NCBI RefSeq assembly: GCF_019097595.1
Contig: NC_080710.1
Span: forward strand, 3,345,780 to 3,409,779
Reading direction: 5' to 3'
Source of the DNA: Hemibagrus wyckioides
Taxonomy: Eukaryota; Chordata; Actinopteri; Siluriformes; Bagridae
DNA: 64,000 bases
The position numbers were made by a program, and so were the translations under genes. The notes beneath the pieces are model-generated. The model was given only the letters and a program-made list of their open reading frames with translations. It made no database searches and had not been told where the DNA came from. Positions 29,001-43,338 of the stretch are shown here, one piece after another (the stretch's first letter is position 1; the number at the start of each line of letters is the position of its first letter).

Positions 29001-31098
29001 CTGGACCTCAGCCTTGTGTGTATTCGTCACGTGTAAGTTCATGTCTTTTGAGTTGATTTTGATCAAATGTGGTCTAGATCGTGAGTGAGCCGGCTCCTCT
29101 GTGGGAGATTCCTCCTGGCTGTGACCCCTTGACCTGTGATGTCATCAGAGGGGGATTGGTCAAGGAGCCGAGAGAGAGGGACTCGGCCAGGGAGCTGCTG
29201 GAGAAAAGCAGCCGAGCTCTGCGAGCAGGTCAGTGGTGTTTACAGGTGTGCTTACCAGGTACCAGGTTGATGCTGTTAGACTTTACAGATAGGATCTGAG
29301 TGTGTGTGTGTGTGTGTGTGTAGTAGGTGGCTTCTTTGATCCTGTCCAATCAGCCACGCATAATCTGCCCCGCCCCCAGATCTGCCCACCAATACCATCA
29401 TACAACGTTCTCCCCAAACCGTCCAATTCAGCAGAGCTCTCCGGTCCCAGAATTCAGTGGGTGAGCGGGTGGAGAGATCGAGCAGCTGAGGAAGATGGGA
29501 CAGATTCGGAAGACACATATGAGGACAGCGACGAAGGGATGGATGGGTCGGGAAGGGATGGATGGATGGAGAAGCTTTGGGGGTCGAGAAATGAATACAC
29601 GCTCTCTGAAGATGAGAATGACACCGACGGAGAGACCAAGCGCTCTTCAGCAGCTGTAGGGATGAGGACGGCAGATGAAGGAGACAGTGATGAAGAGGTG
29701 GAGAGTGATTTGGGGAGTTTGAGGGAGCTGGGCAGCGAGGGCGAGTGGGAGCCGTTTCACCAGCTGCAGATCCTCTGTGGCTCAGAGTGGCAACACAGTG
29801 AGGATGAGTGGTCAGAAACGGAGGAGGAGTGTGCACCCTCTGTGGAGACAAGTGAGTCAAACCTCAAATACTTGCTGCAGTGTGCTTTTAAAGACAGCGG
29901 TCAGTTCCTTCTCATGGTGCTTGGCCCCCTATGATTCGCTTTTTGGTGCATTTTAAAGCAAATTATCAAGCTAATCTCAATCCAGTGCTTCTGCAGCATT
30001 AGACTGATCATTTCTATACTTATTTCAACATCTCCTTGGTAGTGACACATAACCAGAGAACGTTTTCATAAAAGAGGCAGATGTTCAGTGTTTCTTATAA
30101 ACACTTTTTTTTTCACTCTGATTGAAAAAGATCCTTGTTGCTATGATTGACCGTTTAATAACAGTGTTGGAATGTTCTAGAAGTTCTTGTTTTGGAAAAT
30201 TTGCCCTTATTTGTATTAATGTTTTTGTCTTAGGTTTAAACTTGTGTGAGCGAAACTCCAGGTTGACTCTGGCCTGTCATCGTAGCGTCTGTGCTTCGGA
30301 CGCCGAGCTCACTGGCAAGGTGAACATCTCGGGTCACCAGGTGTTTTCTGTCCTATGTGTTCTGTCTGAAACTCAACACATCTTTTGGTCCTTCTTTAAA
30401 GGGCTCGGATTGGTCGGATGACTTGAGCTCCGGCGTGTTCTCCTCTTACAGCAGCCTCACAGACGAGCGGAGCTTCAACGTGGATTGGTCCGTCTCCACC
30501 AATCAGCCGCCTTCGTGCAGCTTTGAAGGTAAAGTTAGTTTTTGTACTAGCTTTACTAGAGGTTTTCAGTTTCGCTGAACATTAAAAGACTTTTTTTGGT
30601 GAATGTGTGTGTTTATGTGTAGGCCTCGGGGTGGATGTCTGGGTGGAGGATGTGAGTGGAGACACTTTTAGGATCAGAGAGAGATTAAGGGTGAAGCTGG
30701 GTCATGTTGCCGTCGGTATAAGCGCACAGGTGAGGAGTCCGATTCGAGAGAAACTATGTTGTTCATGCCATCTTTTTGCCATCACATTTGCATTGCGTTG
30801 ATATCAAATGAGACGTTCGTTTGATACCTAATCTGTGAACAAATCCAATATGGCAAGACTGACAAAGCGTCTCGTTTGTATTTAATCAAAGATCTCCATG
30901 AGAGCGTTCAGTTTATCCACGCTGGATGGGAAGCTTGTCTCTCCTGACACCGAGGTTCTGGAGTCGCGCATGTGGCTGCTGTGTGTCCCTGCTCCAGACA
31001 ACAGCACCCGCTGGACCTGGAGGATCCGAGACGGCAAAATGGAGACGCAAGAGGCTGACGGACTGCAATCGGACACCTGCTCGACTCTAGCAGCCTGA
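22362..31098 (+). CDS. map3k14: NF-kappaB-inducing kinase (MAP3K14/NIK) with an expanded repeat in its N-terminal half
   Basis: Kinase of the non-canonical NF-kappaB pathway; it phosphorylates IKK-alpha and is degraded through TRAF3. Exons: 22362-22378 (inferred), 24061-24167, 24422-26211, 26313-26438, 26691-26820, 26937-27065, 27402-27506, 27603-27766, 29078-29228, 29324-29851, 30234-30319, 30402-30528, 30623-30729, 30892-31098; 3774 nt, 1257 aa against 947 in human. ITTVIAQAEAEHCQEF matches the TRAF3-binding ISIIAQAE region of human NIK. A basic segment follows, then 23 units of 12 residues (25153-25980). Kinase motifs: NGSYGDVF loop, TCAAKR (ATP Lys), VIHLDVKVDN, DFGLSEM, GTESHMSPEV, DVWSSCCMLLHMLSGHQPW. 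An acidic linker and a C-terminal NIK-specific domain (TFRIRERLRVKLGHVAVGIS) end the protein. The 17-nt first exon rests on phase and splice sites only; the next in-frame ATG is 24092. Confidence 0.93.
23107..23826 (+). repeat. 41/42-bp satellite array in map3k14 intron 1
   Basis: About 17 tandem copies of a 41- or 42-bp unit beginning ATAAAATGCTCTCGCAATCA and ending CCCCAAATTTAC. Copies are nearly identical; most variation is one extra C in the CCCC run. A degenerate continuation (ATGCTCT-like pieces) reaches about 23950. It reads as MLSQSLDLPPNLHK repeats in 42-bp stretches, but the 41-bp units shift frame, so it is not coding. Confidence 0.95.
25153..25980 (+). repeat. 36-bp coding tandem repeat, 23 units, in map3k14
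   Basis: 23 contiguous units of 36 bp, each coding 12 residues with consensus GHFEAGHCDSPV. Units 9-12 are identical at the protein level (VHFEAGHCDSPV) and nearly so in DNA; outer units diverge (GHFNERGSDPPV, GYFHERVCDPPL). All 23 keep the reading frame. Several other frames on both strands are also open across the array, a side effect of the 36-bp period. Confidence 0.95.
27798..28729. mobile_element. TTAA-flanked foldback element in map3k14 intron
   Basis: A ~930-bp palindromic element between TTAA at 27798-27801 and 28726-28729. Left end AAGGAGAAGTTCAC and its complement at the right; the arms match for several hundred bases with point differences and small gaps, almost to a centre near 28265. 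No transposase is encoded. The TTAA target site suits Kolobok- or piggyBac-type mobilisation; which one cannot be told from a non-autonomous copy. Confidence 0.85.
28730..29077. other. AT-rich intron remainder
   Basis: A run of degenerate TAAATAAATA motifs between the foldback element and the next map3k14 exon. Nothing coding. Confidence 0.6.
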
Positions 31099-31784
31099 TC
31101 ACCACGGATACTACATTCCCTTTCTTCGCTTCGTTTGTTTTTCAGACTGGAGAACGAGTGCTAAGTGTTAATTCAAATCATTGTTTGGATAATTGACACA
31201 GTTTCAGTTCTTTTTTCCAGAGCAAACATATACCACAGACTTACTACACAACTATTGCTACTGTACACCCTCTGGTGCTTGGGAGATGAATTGCAAATCC
31301 AGTGACGAGCCTTTCCCGTTACTTAGCATAATGTTTTGGGTTTTTTTTAAAGAAAACCTACTTTTCAGGAGCTAAGCAGCTGTATTATCGCTGAGGATAG
31401 ACTTTTTTTTCTGGGCCAGAAATCTGTAAAAAGTAATAAAAATCTGTAATAAAATAATCATTTCTAAGATTGTAATTACATCTTGAGACTCAAGGCGTCT
31501 TTAAGATTGTATGATCCTTACAAGTCTGGAAGCACTTTTTAATTTTACCGAAATCATCTTCAGTTTGTTTAGACGGAGGACGTTATTTAGGAAGCTGGAG
31601 GTAATATTGTAATATGCAGGTACTAAAGGTATTTTGCAGGTAACTCCTGCACCATTTCACTTCTCATTGACTCTACTGATTTGGATTTTATCTCTTCTTT
31701 TTGCACGAAGAAGTTTTTTTTGCCGGCTACACATTGCACAGTACTTATGATGAAGCCCATTTCAAAACATGATGTACACTACCT

Positions 31785-31790
31785 AATAAA
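31785..31790 (+). promoter_or_regulatory. candidate map3k14 polyadenylation signal
   Basis: AATAAA about 690 bp after the map3k14 stop. The intervening sequence looks like an ordinary AT-rich 3' UTR. From 31791 to about 32520 nothing was recognised. Confidence 0.5.
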
Positions 31791-32629
31791 CATGACTATA
31801 AATTTGCCATGGAAAGTATATTGAACACAATGAGAGACTCAATAACTAAACGAATTAACAAAGAATATTTTCAGTCTGTCTTTGTAAAGTGAAGGCTTTT
31901 CCAAATAATCTGTTGAAAGCTATTGCGAAGTTTGACTTAAAGATGGACTATACTGCTTCACGAGCTCAGCAAGAAATAGACCGGAACTAAATCATCCTGA
32001 GCTTTAAACTTTCTATTGATGAGTAACGTTCAAAACAGCTTGAATATGACTGACATAAGAAGCTCTAGCTTTCTTTATCTGATGATTAACTTTGAAGCTT
32101 CAAAGTTTCTGCTATTAATACTGTTCATGTTGCGTATCGTAGATCCCTAACTAGTCACGCCGAGTCCGTACTATAATCCGAAATTCTGGGATTTTGTGTC
32201 CAACTTTTGCTCCAACGTCTCAACTATTTCTCACCGATGTTTGAGCTAATTCATTTTCTTTCCTTCTTCAATGAAATGTCATTGTAGCAGCACTAGCATT
32301 GCTATAGCGTTGTCATGTTGTGTCGTCAGAGTGGCATCCTTCTCACAGGACTAATGTAAACTTATCATTATGTAACAAATTATCACCATATTTAATTAAT
32401 ACAGCAAACATACTTCAATATGAACAAATTTCAGATTCGGAGTTGTGTTTTAATAGTGTGAGGGAGAGAGTAAACATGACGGGCATCATCGCTATTTTAA
32501 GGTGTGTCGGAACATGCGGCAATAAATAGGAAACGATTACATCCTGCTTTGTTCCAATTGGAGCATCGATGAGAGGGCTGGGCTGAAAACCCATTTTTAA
32601 TCGACGCGATTGGTCTAGTCTGTGTTAGT

Positions 32630-32781
32630 GGGCGGGGTTTGCGAAGCCGGTGTCGGTGAGGTGTACATGACGCCATTTTGATGTGACAGCGGTGCGACTA
32701 GCGGTGACAGAGAACTCTCCAGAAGCCCGATTCACGAGTTGAATTCATTCAGAAAGAGCTTTCTTTTATAGCGCTTGACAA
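32630..32781 (+). promoter_or_regulatory. arf promoter and probable non-coding first exon
   Basis: A GC-rich segment with a GACGCCATTTTGA motif (YY1-like, 32669-32681) leads into a candidate exon ending GCGCTTGACAA, followed by the donor GTAAGT at 32782. The next exon acceptor is at 33541-33542, 15 nt before the arf ATG. The sequence from 32782 to 33542 would be intron 1 and holds nothing else recognised. Confidence 0.5.
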
Positions 32782-33482
32782 GTAAGTTCACTGATGTTAT
32801 AATTCTGTTATCCCTACCTCGTTACCTTGTCGGAAGACGTTAATACGATGTGACGTATTCACAGAGAGGAAGTCAAATAGCTAAGTTAGCTGATTTTTTT
32901 TCTTTTCACACCCACATTTCGACAAGCACCACCTCCTGCTCTATTATTGGCTCTTAGCTTAAAGATCACGAAGGGTCGACCAATTATTTACTTGGTGCTG
33001 CCTGCGTCTGAGAAATATGAACCAATCCGAGAGCAGGAGGCGGGAACTGTAAGAAAAACGGGTGGGTAAAACAGGCATCCCGTATGTCGCTTGTTGGTTA
33101 GGTGACAGCTAGCATGCTAGGCGAATTCATACTTGTTCTTGTTTTCTTTTGGCTAAACCTTTAAATATACCAATCACTTAGCAAGTTAGCTTTAATTAAT
33201 AAACTGAATGTGTTATTCTTTATTGCGTTAATGCCAAGCTTTTAGCTTTGTAACTCCGAACAAGCCATATATTTACCCCCCCCCATCTTAAACTCTTTAC
33301 ATCATCAGTCCTCGTTTTATAAGTAACACAATAAACATGTCTAAGACGAGGTGATTTGATTGACAAGGCAGATGACCAATCAGAGACCTTTTTGGCAAAC
33401 ACACGTTTCAATCAAACATCTGATGACGCTGGGGTTCTTGAACTTTGTTTAAGAAAGGTTTTAAAGCGACTGTGGTATATGA

Positions 33483-35045
<1,563 letters not shown>

Positions 35046-35978
35046 ACCATTCCACACATCCTCCGAGTGTGTGTGTGTGTGAGTGAGAGAGAGAGATGTT
35101 GGCCTTGCCTAAACCTTGACTGGTATATACTCAGTATATTTTTATCCCGTGTGTGTGTGTGTGTGTTTAACATGAGACCATCATTCAGCACAAACCTCAA
35201 TATTCTTTAGTCTTTCATAAGGGTTTAGGCTTCGCTGCCCCCCGTCTGTGTGTGTGTGTGATCGAGTGCAAGTGTTTACTTCAAGTGTGTATGTTTGGAC
35301 CATGCAGTAGGTATACATATTATAACCCTACGTTCACTCTAGCAAGCGACGTGTGCGTACGTGACGTTCTTTACACCAGTTTCGTGTGTTCCGCAACTGC
35401 ACTTAGTTTCCTTTTACTGTTTAACATGCAGAAATCTTTCCTTAGCAGTTAGCTCACCTTTCTAATCTGCATACCACGAGAGGCAAACTACAAGTTACTT
35501 GCTAGCGTGAACACGGGGTCAGAGGCGGAGACGGATGATGACGTCGATCTACACACAGAGCCAGGCGCGAAAATGAACGGTTGTCAGCAGGCGTTTAACT
35601 TATTCCTAAACAGTGAGGATTTGTTTGTTTAGTTTTTTTCCCTGCAACAGAATGTATCTTACATGTTACGTGACATTTCATGTGTACGTCTTATTTAATT
35701 GCTTTAACAGCCGAAACGCGAGACCGACTAATTAGCTTGTGCACGTGTCATTTACTGTGTTGTTTGTTTATTAACTACTTCACTTCATTTGATTAGTTTA
35801 TTTATTAGATGAAGGTCAGGTAAACAAGTTAAGGAATGGAAATGATGAACAAATATGTTGCTTTCTAAAAAAATAACGTCAAAGGAATGAACAGAAACGC
35901 CGGCTATCCACGTCTTTAATATGTATATCTGCGGTTCGGCTCGAGGACGGACTCCGGTGTGCCTTTCCTTCAAAACAA

Positions 35979-36054
<76 letters not shown>

Positions 36055-36520
36055 CTTTTTTTCTTACTCAAATGTGGATTTCAGACATCAGAGGAGGAAG
36101 GATGGTTTAGCGACCTGCGTGGCGATTCTGCCTTTAACACGTTTGAAAGATTTTCCAAAAAATAGCCGAAGTGTAAAGAAGCGCTGTTTAATATTTATAT
36201 TTTAATTATTTTTTAAAATGTTCTCTGTTTACGTGGCTACGCATTTTATCTGCACATGATCGCGGATTGCTAGGCCCGCTACTTAGCATGCTAGCTAGCT
36301 AAGAAGTTCCCTTGAAGACGTAGCGGGCCTGGTTGTTGGCTTTATAAGCTGATCACGTGACGGTTGCGTGCCATAAACGAACGTGTTCAAAAGCAGTACA
36401 GGATTATTCGATTCCTTTCAATAAATCCACCAATAGTGTTACAGGCATGTTGACGTCGGAGCAGACGGTCTTTTCTAGGGGTGCACTTTTATTCTGTTTA
36501 AATAATGAAGAAAATCAGCC

Positions 36521-36556
<36 letters not shown>

Positions 36557-36853
36557 GTAGCAGGAGCGACATTGTAACCTGTATCAGGTTGGGAAGATCG
36601 TTTTCCATCCTCGATTGTCCTTTGGTTCATTTGAATAATCACATTTTTTTCTTTGTTTATGTTTTATTCTTTATTTTCTTCCCGTCCCGCCTCTCCTCTG
36701 ATTTCAGTTTCAGTCCTGAACAGGCGAAAGATGGAGACGAGACGGAAGAACGGGTCTGGGTTCTTGACTGTACACTACCTTTTAACCAAGCACAATCACA
36801 ATACATTCCCCTCTTCCTTCTAGTTTTGGACTTGATTTAAATAAATAAATAAA
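35046..36853 (+). other. probable arf 3' UTR with polyadenylation signals
   Basis: A long non-coding stretch downstream of arf ending in overlapping AATAAA motifs at 36838-36853. It contains GT runs near 35070 and 35150, a CT tract at 35982-36055 and a GT run at 36523-36552. The whole length as 3' UTR is inference; class I ARF mRNAs commonly have long 3' UTRs. Confidence 0.45.
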
Positions 36854-37766
36854 AACCTCCTTCCGTTATGTTGTGTTTCTCGATTTCTTCATTTCGTTTT
36901 AGAATTCCGCTGAAAACTCTACGTAATCATTGGCTGCTGGAAATCTGCTGCTGATTCTGATTGGTCATGCTAATATCGTTGCTATAGCAACAACTCCTTC
37001 AAAGGGCCTTGGCTAAAAAGAACAAGAAGTGTAACGTGATCAAGATCTTTATGGTGATGTCATATAAACAAACCATAGAGGATTCCAGGCACAAATGTGC
37101 GTTTGGAGTGGGTCTGAACCAACCTGTGACGTTCACTAACCAAAGGTTTATGCAAGAAATTGACTGCTGTATGCTCTGAGAACACTGAGTGATGTGGATG
37201 TGCTTCAACATTCCTGTAATTCTTATCTGCCAGCTCCGATAACGCTGATCAGAGGCATGGCTTACAATTAAAACCCGAACACCGAGCTCAAAGGTTACAG
37301 CTGATAAAGCACAGTACTATCACTACTACATTGCCAAGACTGTTTACCTAGATCAGTGTGACGACAATAGTGTCTTTTTATGAAAAAGATCAATCCATGA
37401 TCTCACGAACAGGTTCGAACCAGACAGAGGCAACATGTCGTCTCAAACCACTTGCCTAAGATCATCTTATATTAACTCTAAAAACATGGTGGTGTAACTT
37501 GAAGGCATGTGATCTGCTGATCTGAATGCATTTATTTATTAATAAAAAGGGAAATAAAAATCTTTCAAATTTGTATCTGTAAAAGGAAACCTCTTTTTTT
37601 TTTAATTAAGCTTAATAGGAAAAATATTTAATTGTGAGTTATGTGTGAATCATGTGCAAAATGAATTGTGGGAAAATAAATAAAAGGGTTTTTTTTAATG
37701 AGAAATTAAAAAAAAAATCCATCAAAAAAATCATGAAAAATTATTTTATGTGAAAATACATTATTA

Positions 37767-37797
<31 letters not shown>

Positions 37798-38706
37798 AAT
37801 CATTTGGAAATGAATTTAATAATCAGTTTTTAAAAATTATAAATTGATGTAATGAAAAAATGAAAACACAAATCTTTGAAATAAATATAAATCATGAAAA
37901 ATCGGTTGTGAAATTTATGGTATTTGGCAGATAAATTTCACATTTGATTTTTCGTGATTCATTTTTTTCACGTTTTGTCTTCAGAGATTTTTCGATGCAG
38001 AATTTTATTGCACATACGTCTGAAAACCATGTATAAAAATGTATATATAAATTCTTCAGGAAGTGAAAGGTCAGCAGACGTTGTGAGTAAGATGAATATT
38101 TTTGTTGGAATGAAGTAAATAAAAAAAGCGCGTTGTAGAGTAAACATGTTTTTCAGGTTGGGTGACTCCTGTGCTGTCGTGCCATGTCGGACGTTTCTAT
38201 TTTGGAACACAAAGAGCTGGAACCGAAGGCACTTTGTTCATACGAATGAGCTCATTCTAATACATATTATCTATAGGTTTCTATAGCAACAACTCATTCA
38301 CAGGGGCTTGGAAATTATACGTTTCGCATAATCTAATAATCGATGTGTTATTATTCAAAAAAAAAAAACAACCCCATAACCATTCATATAGTGAAGTTTC
38401 CTGTGAAGAGACTCTTATTTAACAATCACGGAAGGAGTCTCCAGTGTCAGCAGCACCGTCAGTGACTATCTCAGTGATAGCTACCGGAGGGTTTTTTAAC
38501 TTTAACAGAGCAACAGGATGTTTGCAGAGAGACCAGAAACGCTAGTGTCTTCTATCATTCATCATTATTTTGTTTCAAATCAATAGAAAAGTCATTCTTT
38601 TAAGGTTTAATTCTGTTTGTTTGTAAGTCAAAACAAAAAGGAATGGTGTAATTGTCAGGATTGGGCACCTAATGTATCAGAAAAAAACCTGTTGTGTATA
38701 GCGATA
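36854..38706. other. AT-rich intergenic region
   Basis: Non-coding, with A/T-rich stretches (37560-37970) and pieces reading CTATAGCAACAACTC (36980 and 38282 areas) that look like relics of one dispersed repeat. No gene was recognised. Confidence 0.5.
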
Positions 38707-38885
38707 ATTTAATTTAATTCAATTTTATTTGTATAGCACTTTGAACAATGGAGATTGTTTCAAAGCAGCTTTACAGAACATGAGAAATTGAAGCAACTGA
38801 GGAGAGGAAAAAACTCCCTGAGATGGTATGAGGAAGAAACCTTGAGAGGAACCAGACTCCAAAGGGAACCTCATCCTTATTTAGG
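38707..38885 (-). repeat. dispersed fish repeat, copy 1
   Basis: Begins with TTTGTATAGCACTTTGAACA and includes CTTTACAGAACATG and AAACCTTGAGAGGAACCAGA. Its reverse complement closely matches the sequence at 60981-61200, so the two are copies of one interspersed family. Family identity was not settled. Confidence 0.7.
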
Positions 38886-39010
38886 TGACACCGGAGAGTG
38901 TGATTATGAACAATGTCCTTTCTGCATTCATGTACAGTCAGCTGTGTGATGCGGATACAGCATGTGTAGAATGTTAGTGTGTGTATTCATTTATATTTAA
39001 GGTTGCTGGT

Positions 39011-39350
39011 GGGCAGCACGGTGGCTTATTGGTTAGCTGTTGCCTCACAGTGAGAAGGTCCTGGGTTTTGCCTTTCTGTGTGGAGTTTGCATGTTCTCCC
39101 CGTGCCTTTGTAGGTTTCCTCCCACAGTCCAAAAACATGTACATTAGGTTGATTGGTAATTCTAAATTGCCCATAGGAGTGTGTGTGTGTGTGTGGTTGT
39201 CTGTCTATATATGTGGACCTGTGATGGACTGGCGACCTGTCCAGGGTGTACCACTGCCTTTCACCCAATGTGTGCTGGGATAGGCTCCAGCAGATCCGTG
39301 TGACCCTAATTAGGAATAAAGCAGATATAGACGATGGATGGATGGATGGA
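39011..39350 (+). mobile_element. tRNA-related SINE-like element
   Basis: The head GGTGGCTTATTGGTTAGCTG resembles a tRNA-like A box, and AAGGTCCTGGGTTTTG further on resembles a decayed B box. The body contains GGAGTTTGCATGTTCTCCCC and GGCGACCTGTCCAGGGTGTA, and the tail is a GATG tetranucleotide run. This arrangement fits a fish SINE; the family name is not certain. Confidence 0.6.
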
Positions 39351-39839
39351 TTGTTGTCGTCCTCAAAGTCCACATAGGGTTGTCATCGTTAGAAACAGGA
39401 AACAGCTTGTTGAAATACAAGTATAAAACTCATTAAAAGAGGTTGTTAATTACCCTCTAATACTCGCCATACTTGCTACCATTTTGTTTAATCCGACACC
39501 CTGTACATTTTCTAACTAAATATACAAGGTTTCCCACAAGTTTAACAAAATGCCGGCCTTATTGAGCGTGTTCTACACAGAAAGATACTGAGTACGGAAG
39601 TGTCACAGTGTCATATCAAGATAAACAAAATGTTGGACAGATTGTGGCGTTCGTCACAGAAATATACTGAGTAAGAGAGAGAGATTTTAACACAATGGTG
39701 TAAAGATTGAAGACGTTCTGTGTGGAAAGATGTTGAAGAAATACACACAGTGTCACAAATATACACAGTGAAACAAAATGGCGGACATTTTGAGAAGTTC
39801 TGTATTGAGTAAGAAATATACAAGATGTAATAAAAGGGT

Positions 39840-39854
39840 AATATATATATATAC

Positions 39855-39945
<91 letters not shown>
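39840..39945. repeat. compound (TA)n(GA)n microsatellite
   Basis: A TA run, then a pure GA run to about 39945. A second (TA)n run lies at 40261-40325, just upstream of the pck2 promoter region. Confidence 0.95.
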
Positions 39946-39952
<7 letters not shown>

Positions 39953-40258
39953 TTTCTGTCAATGCAAAGCGTTTATTTTGCGAGTTCAAATGTTCTCATA
40001 TGTTGCTGTACACTGATTGCATTCGTTTAAAAAGAAAGTGCGTATTTTTATTATTATTTCTGATTTGTTTACACCTCACAGGTACAGGTATATAGTGCTA
40101 AAGAAATCTGAAATGAATGAAAAAAGAGAAAAAGTTCTACGTAATGAAGGGCTACACCTCCAGGAACTGACTGCAGGATGGCGCTTGCGTCAGCTCGCGC
40201 TGCTCGTCTCCCGGTTTCTTCTTCCGTAGAGGAAGTTCATTCTAAACCGAGAATTAAA

Positions 40259-40336
<78 letters not shown>

Positions 40337-40599
40337 TACACATAGCTCCTGCTTCGAAGTGCACGCGCTGTGCCACGAGCACGCGCCGCGCGTACGCCTT
40401 GACGAGCCCGAACAAAGTGAAATGCGCGAGCTTGTGGACTTTTCTCCGAGACGTGAGAGCACGTTAGTTAGTGGACGTGGCCAAGTCCATCAGCCCACAA
40501 ACGTGATTTCACGTCTTGCAGGCTACGTGAGTGATTGCAGGAGGTGTGCAGAGTGCAAGGTTCTCTAACCGTTTGGACTTCTGTCTCGGGACAGCGCGC

Positions 40600-40699
40600 G
40601 CATATATGAGCGAGGAGCTCCGGGATTCCACAGCACGAGCTCTTAAACTCTTCACTCGGGATCTGATCGGTGAACTGTGAGGTCTGCAACACTCCCGAC
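40600..40699 (+). promoter_or_regulatory. pck2 promoter and 5' UTR with TATA-like box
   Basis: CATATATGAG at 40601-40610 is a TATA-like element; a start site about 30 bp downstream (near 40632) would leave a ~70-nt 5' UTR. The preceding 250 bp are GC-rich. The start site is inferred, not seen. Confidence 0.35.
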
Positions 40700-40809
40700 A
40701 TGTCGTCTCTGTTGGTTGGGAGTCTGAAAAGGTAAGTTATTTTACATGCAATTCAACATTATTTTAGTTTTAACATTATGATGATGATTATTATTTATTA
40801 TTATCATCA

Positions 40810-40844
<35 letters not shown>

Positions 40845-41163
40845 TTATTTTTTTTTAAAGCACGAGACAGGCTCTTGGTAGAAGTGTTGCATCATGATAA
40901 CATGTCGTTACTGATTTTCAGTTTCACTGATTTTTAGCAGTACTTTTTTTTTTACTTTTATGCATGTTTGTTCATTGTTTCAGTAATTTTTAAAAATCTT
41001 TTATTGATGCACATCATCTTCACCCTCTGTATACTTTTTTAAAGCATTTATTTGCCTTCTTTTAAATGCTTATTATTTATTCTTTTATTTATTTTTATTA
41101 TTATTAAGATACAAAAATTCAAAATAAAACCCAGCCCCTATGATTTTGTGTCTTTCTTCCCCC

Positions 41164-41216
<53 letters not shown>

Positions 41217-42028
41217 TTTCTTACTTTTTCATTCATTTATTTAAATGAAGCAAACATTTGCTATACAAATAAATCTGACCATATACATTTGTTTTTTTCT
41301 TGATTTATTTATTGTCTTTTTTATTTGCAATTTTTTTTATTTTTTATTTTCATCATACTTTATTTATTTCATCATGATATGCTTTGATTTACAAAGTACC
41401 CTTGACCTGTATTGGTGGGGGTGGTGGGGGGTTAGGGGGCGTTTGGGGGGGGGGTAACTATTAATCCCACCTTGGGACAAATACAGCTCCTCCAGACATC
41501 CACCTCAACCAGTTGTACCAATTATCCCCCTGTCCCCCCACCCCAAATGAAACCTTCGGCCAATCATAGCGCTGCGTCTCTTCAAGCCTGTGTGGCATAT
41601 GAGGTTTTGCTGAGGCAATGTTTGTGAGTGCTCGGGGATTACACACCCCTGTGAGTCAGTGAACGTCGTCCTGGAGGCTACGTTGGACTTGTCCTCATAC
41701 AAACACTGCGTAAACATCACGAACATCACCACAGCAGTGAGCAAACACACTGATTACACACACACACACAGAGTATGCAGGACACTGAGGACAATTTGTG
41801 CATGAATCAAATACTGATGATTCAGTGATTCAGTTGGTGTGTGTGTGTGTGTGTGTGTGTGTGTGGTTGAGCAATGACTCTTGATAAGTGTTTATCAGGA
41901 CTCAGAGGATATCAAAGTCTCACAGCTTGATGTGTTGAAGATCTCAGTGTAGCTTCAGTTCATTCATTCAGCTCCTACACACTTGTCCTCTTTCATCTGT
42001 TACTTCTATTACTACTGTTTTAATCTTT

Positions 42029-42067
<39 letters not shown>

Positions 42068-42468
42068 ATTTCTTTAAATCAGTTTTTATTCATTCTTTAT
42101 TTTTTCCTATCTCTACATTTTATTCTTTATTTTCATTATATAAACATGTTGCATACTTTTGTTACATTTTGTCTGTGTGTGTGTGTGTGTCTCAGCCTGT
42201 CTTTGCTCTCTACATACACAGACAAGATTTTCTATTACACATTAACATAAGTGTGTGTGTGTGTGTGCTTGAGGGACTGTTAACCCATAGAGCGGCAGAG
42301 TGGGTGTCAATGCAGTTCAGATTACGTGATTGGCCGATTCTGAAGGAGGCGTGGTTTGGGTTTCTAAGAAAGGCTAAGGAGCAAAGCTCAGAAGCTTTTA
42401 CTGAGAGTTAATGAGAGACAGAAAGGGAGAGAGAGAGAGAGATGGATGGATGGATGGATGGATAGATG

Positions 42469-42567
<99 letters not shown>

Positions 42568-42998
42568 GATGACATCTGCCCCAGGTAAAATCCTGGAACT
42601 TTAATGTCGTCCCACAAACTTTCAGAAAGATGAAGAGATAATCTTCATCAGAGGAAGAGCAGGAGAAGGAAAGATGGACAGATCATTCAGGTCATAAACA
42701 GACTGATTAAATCATCTGTCAAATGAGTTACAGAACAATGACCTGAGACTCATCCAGCATTATTCACCAAACAACAAAACTCCATTATCTCTCTCCGTCC
42801 GTCCCGCTCGCTCTATTTATCTTTATTCTTTATTTTCTTACTTCCTTGTAAATTTTTTATTGATTATTTTTTCCTGAATTTTGTCTGTGGTTTATTTTAA
42901 ATTCTGTATTATTAGAAAACTGTTTTTTTTTTGTTTGTTTTTAATTTTTTTTTTCCTATTTTTACTTTTTTTTCTTTCATTTTTTCCTCTCCATATAT

Positions 42999-43050
<52 letters not shown>

Positions 43051-43084
43051 GCATTTATTTGGTTGTCTGTATTAACTTTGCCAG

Positions 43085-43148
<64 letters not shown>

Positions 43149-43303
43149 TCCTGCTGTGTCAGCCTCTGCTGTAGGATGAGTCGTGGACTTGCGTGTGTTT
43201 TGAACACAGCGGTTGAGCAACATAGTTCTAGATGTTGGGTAAGAAATGTTCTTGGAACTGAGCCAAGCGATGTCTAAAGCTCAATTCTTCGTGTGTGTTT
43301 GTG

Positions 43304-43338
<35 letters not shown>

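Noticed and set aside
36091..36165. Possible extra exon downstream of arf (acceptor-like site then a frame ending RFSKK)
   Set aside because: No similarity and no donor or partner exon; most likely arf 3' UTR.
41983..42411. Open frame in pck2 intron 1
   Set aside because: It spans CT and GT repeats and shows no similarity or splice support.
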